The notes beneath the pieces are model-generated. The model did not search any database and had not been told where the DNA came from. It saw only the letters and a program-made list of their open reading frames with translations. A DNA stretch of 38,765 nucleotides from Streptomyces corynorhini (GTDB lineage: Bacteria; Actinomycetota; Actinomycetes; Streptomycetales; Streptomycetaceae), in assembly GCF_003346515.1 (NCBI RefSeq), contig NZ_QQNA01000116.1, positions 1 through 38,765 of the forward strand. The letters run 5' to 3'. Shown in pieces: positions 32,523 through 38,765 of the stretch (the first letter of the stretch is position 1; each line of letters opens with the position of its first letter). The translations under genes were made by a program, and so were the position numbers.

Positions 32523-33908
32523 ATGAACGGCACACCGCGCGGGAGCGCACCACGGCTGGGAGTCGGCGTCGGCTGGCGGCCGGAGATCGCCGGGGCGGTG
32601 GAGTCGCTGACCGGGGTCGACTGGGTCGAGGCCGTCGCGGAGAACCTCTGTCCCGGGCAGCTGCCCGACTCGCTGGTACGGCTGCGCGAGCGCGGCGTCA
32701 CCGTCGTCCCGCACGGGGTGTCGCTGGGTCTCGGCGGCGCGGACCGGCCGGACGCCGGGCGGCTGGCGGAGCTGGCGCGGCGGGCCGAGGCGCTCGGCTC
32801 CCCGCTGGTGACCGAACACATCGCGTTCGTCAGGGCGGGCGGCGAGCGCACCGCGTCGCCGCCGCTCGAAGCGGGCCATCTGCTGCCCGTCCCGCGGACC
32901 CGGGACGCGCTGCGGGTGCTCTGCGAGAACGTACGGATCGCGCAGGACTCGCTGCCCGTGCCGCTGGCGGTGGAGAACATCGCCGCCCTGATCAGCTGGC
33001 CGGACGAGGAGATGAGCGAGGGGCGGTTCCTCGCGGAGCTGGTGGAACGCACCGGTGTCCGGCTGCTCATCGACGTGGCCAACCTGCACACCAACCACGT
33101 GAACCGAGGCGAGGACCCGCTCAGGGCGCTGGACGAACTGCCGGTCGAGGCAATCGCGTACGTCCATGTCGCGGGCGGGGTCGAGCGCGACGGGGTCTGG
33201 CACGACACCCACGCCCACCCGGTGTCCCGGCCCGTACTCGACCTGCTGGCCGAGCTGCGCGCGCGGGTGGACCCGCCCGGGGTGCTGCTGGAGCGCGACG
33301 ACGACTTCCCGCCCGCGGCGGAGCTGGCCGGGGAGCTGACGGCGATACGGGAGACGATCGACGCGGCGGCCCCGACACCGGGTACGGCCCGCCCGCCGAG
33401 GACGGCGGACGGCACCGGCACCGGCACCGGCACCGGCACCGGGACTGGCACCGGCAACTCCACCCCCAGCGACAGCGACAGCGGCGACGGCGACGGCGAG
33501 GACGCGCGCCAACGCCTCGCCCTCGCCGAGACGGCCCTGCTCTCCGCCCTGGTCGCCGGCACCCCCGTGCCCGAGGGGTTCGACCGCAGGCGGCTGCGGG
33601 TGCAGAGCCGGGCCCTCTCCGTGAAGCGCGCCGGTGTCGTCGCCAGGATCGCGCCCGAGCTGCCGCGGATCCTCGGCGCCGACTACCGCGCGGCGTTCCT
33701 CGGATACGCGGCGAGCCGACCCCTGCGCGCCGGTTACCGCCGCGACGCGCTCGACTTCGCCGAGCACCTGCTGACGGCCGGGCGGCCCGAGAGCCACGCC
33801 GTGCGGCGACGGCTGTCCCTGTGGTGGCAGGAGCGCGCAGGAGCGCGACCGCCGCGCCGCGCCACCCGTCTCGTCCGCGTGGCCCGTGCCGCGCTCGCGG
33901 GGCGGTGA
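32523..33908 (+). CDS. DUF692 (MbnB-like) enzyme fused to a DUF2063-like domain
   Basis: A 461-residue fusion. Residues about 10-280 form the DUF692 TIM barrel of multinuclear iron oxidases such as MbnB and TglH, which rework cysteines in ribosomal peptides. Probable metal ligands are in [50 protein letters not shown] and [10 protein letters not shown] Gly-Thr repeat and Ser/Asp/Gly linker (about 295-325) leads to a helical C-terminal domain ([20 protein letters not shown], then [20 protein letters not shown]) that looks like DUF2063/MbnC partner proteins. So catalytic and partner subunits appear joined. No small Cys-containing precursor or TIGR04222 gene is seen nearby. AGGGGGAA precedes the ATG. 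Confidence 0.85.
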   Translation: MNGTPRGSAPRLGVGVGWRPEIAGAVESLTGVDWVEAVAENLCPGQLPDSLVRLRERGVTVVPHGVSLGLGGADRPDAGRLAELARRAEALGSPLVTEHIAFVRAGGERTASPPLEAGHLLPVPRTRDALRVLCENVRIAQDSLPVPLAVENIAALISWPDEEMSEGRFLAELVERTGVRLLIDVANLHTNHVNRGEDPLRALDELPVEAIAYVHVAGGVERDGVWHDTHAHPVSRPVLDLLAELRARVDPPGVLLERDDDFPPAAELAGELTAIRETIDAAAPTPGTARPPRTADGTGTGTGTGTGTGTGNSTPSDSDSGDGDGEDARQRLALAETALLSALVAGTPVPEGFDRRRLRVQSRALSVKRAGVVARIAPELPRILGADYRAAFLGYAASRPLRAGYRRDALDFAEHLLTAGRPESHAVRRRLSLWWQERAGARPPRRATRLVRVARAALAGR

Positions 33909-33944
33909 CACGCGCGAACTCCCGCTCCCGGACACCACCCTGTC

Positions 33945-33968
33945 GCGCCCGGCGCGCCCGGCGGGCGC
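33945..33968 (+). terminator. Possible hairpin terminator after the DUF692 gene
   Basis: GCGCCCG and CGGGCGC form a 7-bp stem with a 10-base loop, 36 bases after the stop codon. It is very GC-rich, so chance is possible. Confidence 0.35.
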
Positions 33969-34078
33969 ATAGGGGTCATTGGCCCCGACACCGCCCACCG
34001 GTCCTTGCTTCGCCCCCGCGCGCTGCCGACCCTCTGTTGTGCGGTTGATCCCACGACCGCACGCACGAAGGGAACGCG

Positions 34079-35740
34079 ATGAGAGCAGTTGTGAAGTGCG
34101 GGGCTCTGACCGCCCTCGGCTCCCTGGTCCTGTCGGGGCTCGTCGCCGCCCCCGCGGACGGCGCGACCGCCGGGGCGGGCCCGGCCGCGGACCTGTACGC
34201 CGCCGCGCGGGCCCGCGCCCACGAGACCCGGGGGGTGGCGCGCGCGGCCGAGCGGGCCGGGGCGGCCAAAATCGCGTTCGGCGCCTGCCCCGAGGCCGAG
34301 TCGCTGCCCGCCCCCGTCACCTGCGGCACCGTCGAGGTCCCCCTCGACTACGCGGAGCCCGACGGCCGGAAGATCTCCCTCACCGTCAGCCGCGTCGAGG
34401 CGAGCGGTCCGGCCGCGCAGCGGCAGGGCGCGCTGGTCTTCAACCCCGGTGGTCCCGGCGCCTCCAGCATGTACTTCCCGCTCGCCGCCGAACTGCCCGA
34501 GTGGAAGCGGATCGCCGGGGCGTACGACATCGTCGGCTACGCGCCGCGCGGCGTCGGCCGCTCCGCGCCGCTGTCCTGCGAGGACCCGGCGGACACCCTG
34601 AAGGCCCCCACCCAGGCACCGACGTACCCCTCCGAGTCGTACAAGCGCGAGCGGATCGCGGAGGCGAAGGCGTACGCGCGGGGCTGCGCCGACCACGCGG
34701 GGGCGGCGCTCCCCCACTACAACTCGCTCAACAACGCCCGCGATCTCGACGTGCTGCGCGCGGCGCTCGGCGAGCAGAAGCTGACCTATCTCGGCGCCTC
34801 GTACGGCACCTACTTCGGCGCGGTCTACGCGACGCTCTTCCCGTCCCACGTCCGCCGGATGGTCTTCGACTCGGCGGTCGACCCCGACCCCCGGAAGATC
34901 TGGTACCGCAACAACCTCGACCAGTCGGCGGCGTTCGAGCGGCGCTGGACGGACTTCCTCGGCTGGATCGCCCGGCACGACACGACGTACCACCTGGGCG
35001 GCGACGTCGAGGAGGTACGGAAGAACTACGAGAAGGTGCGTGCCGGGGTCACGCACGAGCCGGCCGGCGGGAAGGTCGGGCCCGGTCAGCTCCAGGGCGT
35101 GATGCTCTCCGCCGGGTACTACGACGACTACTGGGCGATCCGCGCCACCGCGCTCTCCGAGTACGTCAAGGGCAATCCGAAACCGCTGATCGAGCAGGCC
35201 ACGCCCCGCCCCGAGGCCGCCGCCGACAGCGAGAACGGCAACGCCGTGTACACCGCCGTCGAGTGCAACGACGCGCCCTGGCCGACGGACTGGCGGACCT
35301 GGGACCGGGACAACACCGAACTCGCGCGCACCGCGCCGTTCGAGACCTGGGACAACGCCTTCATGAATCTGCCCTGCGCCTACTGGCCGGCGCCCCGGCA
35401 GACCCCGCTCGACGTCGGCACCCGGCCGGGCGAGCTGCCCCCGACGCTGATCCTGGCGGCGGAACGGGACGCGGCGACGCCGTACGCGGGCGCGCTGGAG
35501 CTGCGGCGGCGGCTGGCGGGATCGGTGCTGGTGACGGAGCGGGACGCGGGCACGCACGGGGTCGCGGGCGGCTCGAACGCCTGTATCGACAGCTATCTGG
35601 AGGACTATCTGCTGCTCGGCCGGGCGCCGGTGGGCGGCGCCCGGTGCGCGCCCCACGCGGAGCCGAACCCGGTCTCGCTCGAAGCGGCCGCCGAGAGCGC
35701 CGACCCGCTCCCGAGGATCGGTCCCGTTCCCCGCGGCTGA
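34079..35740 (+). CDS. Secreted alpha/beta-hydrolase (tripeptidyl aminopeptidase-like)
   Basis: A 553-residue exported hydrolase related to the Streptomyces tripeptidyl aminopeptidases and SlpD/SlpE. The signal peptide is VKCGALTALGSLVLSGLVAAP, ending near ADG. Catalytic residues are S241 in GASYGTYFG, D464 in AERDAATPY and H493 in GTHGVAGG, with the oxyanion region in NPGGPG. The final part is the TAP-like C-terminal domain. It likely cleaves N-terminal peptides or esters outside the cell. ACGAAGGGA lies 5 bases before the ATG. The C-terminal EPNPVSL is partly duplicated in the downstream gap at 35903-35926. Confidence 0.92.
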   Translation: MRAVVKCGALTALGSLVLSGLVAAPADGATAGAGPAADLYAAARARAHETRGVARAAERAGAAKIAFGACPEAESLPAPVTCGTVEVPLDYAEPDGRKISLTVSRVEASGPAAQRQGALVFNPGGPGASSMYFPLAAELPEWKRIAGAYDIVGYAPRGVGRSAPLSCEDPADTLKAPTQAPTYPSESYKRERIAEAKAYARGCADHAGAALPHYNSLNNARDLDVLRAALGEQKLTYLGASYGTYFGAVYATLFPSHVRRMVFDSAVDPDPRKIWYRNNLDQSAAFERRWTDFLGWIARHDTTYHLGGDVEEVRKNYEKVRAGVTHEPAGGKVGPGQLQGVMLSAGYYDDYWAIRATALSEYVKGNPKPLIEQATPRPEAAADSENGNAVYTAVECNDAPWPTDWRTWDRDNTELARTAPFETWDNAFMNLPCAYWPAPRQTPLDVGTRPGELPPTLILAAERDAATPYAGALELRRRLAGSVLVTERDAGTHGVAGGSNACIDSYLEDYLLLGRAPVGGARCAPHAEPNPVSLEAAAESADPLPRIGPVPRG

Positions 35741-35791
35741 GCGCCGACCGGGCTGTCGGGGCGTGCTTTCCGAGGGCCGGGGAGCACCGAC

Positions 35792-35926
35792 CCGGGTTCC
35801 ATCGGCCGCGACCGGCGCGGCACGGGCGGGGACGGGGAGGAGGAAGAACCCTCCCCGCTCCCCGTCGCCACGCGTCCGCAGGCCGGCGACCGATGGGAAC
35901 CCGGAGCCGAACCCGGTGTCGCTGGA
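35792..35926. repeat. Inverted repeat plus duplicated gene tail
   Basis: CCGGGTTCCATCGG (35792-35805) recurs inverted as CCGATGGGAACCCGG (35890-35904), differing by one base insertion, around a strong hairpin (35831-35866). Directly after, 35903-35926 repeats 22 of 24 bases from 35659-35682 inside the hydrolase gene, the segment encoding EPNPVSL. It looks like a local duplication or rearrangement at the hydrolase 3' end. Confidence 0.6.
35831..35866 (+). terminator. Hairpin terminator between hydrolase and hemQ
   Basis: GACGGGGA pairs with TCCCCGTC, continued inward by GGAGG/CCTCC with a small bulge. It lies about 90 bases after the hydrolase stop and could serve both convergent genes. Confidence 0.6.
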
Positions 35927-36024
35927 CGGACACGTGCGCGGCAGGAGACCGCGCCGGTCGTCTGATCTTCCGGGTGGGATGGCCGGGTCCGCCGCTGGCG
36001 GCCCCGGCCACGTCATGCGCGGCC

Positions 36025-36741
36025 CTATGCGAGCCCGGCCACCAGATCCGCCACCGACTTGCGGCGGCCGGTGTAGAACGGCACCTCTTCCCGAACGTAC
36101 AGCCGCGCCTGGGAGCCGCGCAGATGACGCATCAGGTCGACGATCCGGTACAGCTCGTCGGCCTCGAAGGCCAGGATCCACTCGTAGTCGCCGAGCGAGA
36201 AGGATGCCACAGTGTTGGCCCGTACGTCCGGGTAACCGCGGGCCATCTTCCCGTGGTCCGCGAGCATCTTGCGCCGGTCCTCGTCGGGGAGCAGGTACCA
36301 GTCGTAGGACCGCACGAAGGGGTAGACGCTGACATAGTCGCGGGGCGTCTCGTCGGCCAGGAAGGCCGGCACGTGCGACTTGTTGAACTCCGCGGGGCGG
36401 TGCAGCGCCATGTTCGACCAGACGGGCTCCAGCGCCCGGCCGAGCCGCGTGCGGCGGAAGCGGTTGTAGGCGCCCTGGAGTTCGTCCGCAGTCTCCGCGT
36501 GCCACCAGATCATGACGTCGGCGTCGGCGCGCAGCCCGGACACGTCGTACGCGCCGCGTACGGTGACGTCCTCGGCGGCGAGCTGGTCGAACAGCTCCTG
36601 GACCTCTTCCGCGTAACCGGAGCGGTCCTCGGGCAGCGCCTCGCGCAGTGTGAAGACGGACCACAGCGTGTAGCGGATGACCTCGTTGAGGTCCTTGGCC
36701 TTCTTGCCCGCGTTCGGGGTCTTCTCTGGAGCAGCAGTCAT
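36025..36741 (-). CDS. hemQ: Coproheme decarboxylase HemQ (chlorite dismutase-like)
   Basis: A 238-residue enzyme of the chlorite-dismutase-like family that decarboxylates Fe-coproporphyrin III to heme b in the final step of the coproporphyrin pathway. Recognised from [12 protein letters not shown] at the N terminus, the domain linker [41 protein letters not shown], and the C-terminal [28 protein letters not shown]. Length matches actinobacterial HemQ. It starts 4 bases after the hemY stop and is therefore probably translationally coupled to it. Confidence 0.95.
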   Translation of the reverse strand: MTAAPEKTPNAGKKAKDLNEVIRYTLWSVFTLREALPEDRSGYAEEVQELFDQLAAEDVTVRGAYDVSGLRADADVMIWWHAETADELQGAYNRFRRTRLGRALEPVWSNMALHRPAEFNKSHVPAFLADETPRDYVSVYPFVRSYDWYLLPDEDRRKMLADHGKMARGYPDVRANTVASFSLGDYEWILAFEADELYRIVDLMRHLRGSQARLYVREEVPFYTGRRKSVADLVAGLA

Positions 36742-36745
36742 AGGG

Positions 36746-38194
36746 CTATTCTCCCGCGCCCCGTCCGGTGCCCCGCGCCAGGGTCGACGTGGCGATGATC
36801 TCGTCCGCCGCCCGCCGGGCGCTCGCGACGCAGGCCGGGATGCCGACGCCGTCGTAGGCCGCGCCGCAGACCCGCAGACCGGGCAGCGCGGCGACGGCCT
36901 CGCGGATCCGGAGGACCCGGTCGGGATGGCCGACGGCGTACTGGGGCAGGCCGTCGGTCCACCGGGTCACCTCGGTGGCCACCGGCCGGGCGGCGAGCCC
37001 GAACGCCTCCCCCAGGTCGGTCAGGGAGACATCGACCAGTTCTTCGTCCTCGCGCTGGAGCTGTTCCTCCTCGCCGTAGCGGCCGACGGAGGTGCGCAGC
37101 ACGAAGAGGCCGGGCGCGGCGTCGGCGACCCAGCCCCACTTGCGGGTGGAGAAGGTCGCCGCCTTGATGGTGCGGCCGTCCACCGGCGGTACGAGGAAGC
37201 CACTGCCCCCGGGCACCGCGCCGGCCAGGTCGTCGTGGCGGAAGGCCATGGTGATCAGGGCCATCGAGGCGTACTCGACGTCGGCGAGTACGGCGGCGGC
37301 GGCCGGGGCCTCCTCGGCGAGCAGCACCGAGGCGGACCAGGCGGGGGTCGCGAGGATCACCCCGTCGGCGGCCAGCACCCCGCCTTCGGTGCGTACGCGC
37401 CAGCCGTCGGAGGCGCGGCCGAGGCCGAGCACGGGGGTCTCCAGCAGGATGTCCCCGCCGCCCGCCCGTACGGCGTCGGCGACGGCGCCCGGCAGCAGGC
37501 CCACGCCGCCCTCGATCCCGGCGAACACAGCGCCGGTGCCGGGGTTGGCGGCGGTCTTCGCCTGGAGGTGGCGGACGGCGGCGAGCAGCGAGTCGTGGGT
37601 TCTGACGGCGTCGAAGAGCTGGGGGACGGCCGCCCGCATGGACAGGCGGTACGCGTCGCCCGCGTAGACCCCGCCGAGCAGCGGCTCCACCAGCCGGTCG
37701 ACGACCTCGCGGCCGAGCCGGCTCGCGACATGGCCGCCGACCGAGACGTCGTCGCCGACCTCGGCGGGCGGCAGTTCGTCCTCCCTGGCGATCCGGGCGA
37801 GCCCCTCGGCGGAGAGCAGCCCGGCGAGGGCGGCGGGGTCGCCGGGGACGCCCATCACATGGCCCTTGGGCAGGGGCCGCAGCGCACCGCGCGTCCAGAC
37901 CGAGGCGTTGGTCGCGGTCGGCGGCCGGAACAGCGCGCCGAGCCCGACGGCCTCGGCGAGTTCGACGGCCTCGGGGCGGCGCGCGAGCATCGACTCGGCG
38001 CCGAGGTCGACGGGGGCGCCCGCGATCTCGCCGGTGCGCAGCTTTCCGCCGAGCCGGTCGGTGGCCTCCAGCAGTGTCACCCGTACCCCGGTGTCCAGCA
38101 GCCGGTGCGCCGCGGCGAGACCTGCGATGCCGCCTCCGATGACGACAACATGGCCCGTACGCGTGTTCACGTGCTGTGCGCTCGACGACTCCAT
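36746..38194 (-). CDS. hemY: Coproporphyrinogen III oxidase HemY (HemG-type FAD oxidase)
   Basis: A 482-residue FAD-dependent oxidase. The dinucleotide-binding motif is [19 protein letters not shown] near residue 15, followed by [35 protein letters not shown]; the C-terminal [27 protein letters not shown] is the usual end. In actinobacteria this enzyme oxidises coproporphyrinogen III to coproporphyrin III, followed by ferrochelatase and HemQ. It is often annotated as protoporphyrinogen oxidase. ATG 38194 is preferred; an in-frame GTG at 38203 is possible. It is the first gene of the hemY-hemQ operon and divergent from the DUF4349 lipoprotein gene. Confidence 0.94.
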   Translation of the reverse strand: MESSSAQHVNTRTGHVVVIGGGIAGLAAAHRLLDTGVRVTLLEATDRLGGKLRTGEIAGAPVDLGAESMLARRPEAVELAEAVGLGALFRPPTATNASVWTRGALRPLPKGHVMGVPGDPAALAGLLSAEGLARIAREDELPPAEVGDDVSVGGHVASRLGREVVDRLVEPLLGGVYAGDAYRLSMRAAVPQLFDAVRTHDSLLAAVRHLQAKTAANPGTGAVFAGIEGGVGLLPGAVADAVRAGGGDILLETPVLGLGRASDGWRVRTEGGVLAADGVILATPAWSASVLLAEEAPAAAAVLADVEYASMALITMAFRHDDLAGAVPGGSGFLVPPVDGRTIKAATFSTRKWGWVADAAPGLFVLRTSVGRYGEEEQLQREDEELVDVSLTDLGEAFGLAARPVATEVTRWTDGLPQYAVGHPDRVLRIREAVAALPGLRVCGAAYDGVGIPACVASARRAADEIIATSTLARGTGRGAGE

Positions 38195-38345
38195 GGGCCC
38201 CACTCTCTCAAACGGCCCGGTGGCCCCGAGCACCCCCGTTCCGAGTCCGGGTCGTGACCGCTTCGGAATCGCGAAAGGGCAACCCGCCCACCCGTCCCGT
38301 ACGTCGAACCGGCATCGGACACACACGTTTCCAGGGGGGCCGATC

Positions 38346-38765
38346 ATGCGTGCGAAACCGGCGGTAGCGGCAGTGGTTCTCACCGTCTCGCTCACGCTCG
38401 CGGGATGCGGCGCGGGCTCGTCTTCCGACTCGGCGGGCAAGGCCAGGGGTGTCGAGCGGCAGGCGGACGGCGCGCGGGGCGAGAAGGGCGGCGAGGACGG
38501 CGGTGCGGCCGTCGCCGCGACCGGGGCGCCGGGCGCCGAGGGGAAGGCGGCGGACGGCAGGAACCCCGCGGTGGTGGGGGCCCAGGTGATCCGTACGGCC
38601 GAGCTGACCGTCGAGGTCCGGGACGCGCGGAAGGCGCTGGGCACGGCGCGGACGGCGGCCGAGAAGGCGGGCGGGCTGGTGCGGAACGAGACCACCGAGC
38701 GGGTCGAGGACGACGAGGTGACGTCGACGCTCGTCCTGCGGGTCCCGCAGGACGCGTACGACGCG
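38346..38765 (+). CDS. DUF4349 domain lipoprotein (partial, runs off the window)
   Basis: The first 140 codons of a gene cut by the window edge. The signal peptide RAKPAVAAVVLTVSLTLAGC ends in a lipobox with the cysteine near residue 21, followed by a Gly/Ala-rich linker, then VIRTAELTVEVRDARKALGTARTAAEKAGGLV, the start of a DUF4349 domain. Such proteins are membrane-anchored on the outside and usually have a C-terminal transmembrane helix, which would lie beyond this window. AGGGGGG lies about 8 bases before the ATG. Divergent from hemY. Confidence 0.85.
   Translation, partial: MRAKPAVAAVVLTVSLTLAGCGAGSSSDSAGKARGVERQADGARGEKGGEDGGAAVAATGAPGAEGKAADGRNPAVVGAQVIRTAELTVEVRDARKALGTARTAAEKAGGLVRNETTERVEDDEVTSTLVLRVPQDAYDA

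Overview
The window is high-GC actinobacterial DNA. Strong third-position G/C bias, GTG/TTG starts, many long open frames antisense to real genes, a complete GlgX-TreY-TreZ route and a SAV2148-type gene all point to a Streptomyces or close relative. From memory, the right side (murC-msrB, then DUF692, hemQ and hemY) resembles a conserved region of the Streptomyces chromosome core; I could not run a synteny comparison.

Layout. 1-2.1 kb: a DEDDh exonuclease and a HEPN-type SAV2148-family protein, both on the minus strand. 2.5-10.9 kb: glgX (treX), a GNAT acetyltransferase, treY and treZ on the plus strand, which together convert glycogen to trehalose. A minus-strand DUF1707-FHA gene sits inside this block, and next to it is a promoter with a perfect CebR-type operator that leads only into a short relic. 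11.0-12.6 kb: a tandem array, an uncharacterised protein and a VOC protein with a leaderless promoter. 12.8-15.5 kb: a GTPase-associated protein 1 (GAP1)-related gene without its usual partners. 15.6-17.9 kb, minus strand: a UspA-like protein, murC and msrB, closely spaced.

18.1-26.1 kb holds housekeeping and stress genes: a RibD-C reductase, zapE, osmC, a PhoX-like phosphatase, ppk2, a lipoprotein polysaccharide deacetylase, a zinc-ribbon protein, AIM24 and a Pth2-like hydrolase. The reductase/zapE divergent promoter region is almost entirely a 198-bp inverted-repeat element.

26.1-31.1 kb is the clearest accessory segment: a minimal biosynthetic operon of one complete C-A-PCP-TE NRPS module followed by a TauD-family Fe(II)/2-oxoglutarate dioxygenase, driven by a near-consensus promoter. 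31.4-38.8 kb holds a DUF4142 protein, a terminator and tandem array, a DUF692 protein carrying a C-terminal DUF2063-like domain (catalytic and partner protein in one chain), a secreted TAP-like hydrolase, hemY-hemQ (coproporphyrin-dependent heme synthesis) and the start of a DUF4349 lipoprotein cut by the window edge.

The best candidates for something undescribed are the single-module NRPS/TauD operon, the DUF692-DUF2063-like fusion without a visible peptide substrate, the operator-plus-relic at 7997-8217, and the solitary GAP1 gene. No tRNA, rRNA, CRISPR array or intact transposase was found.
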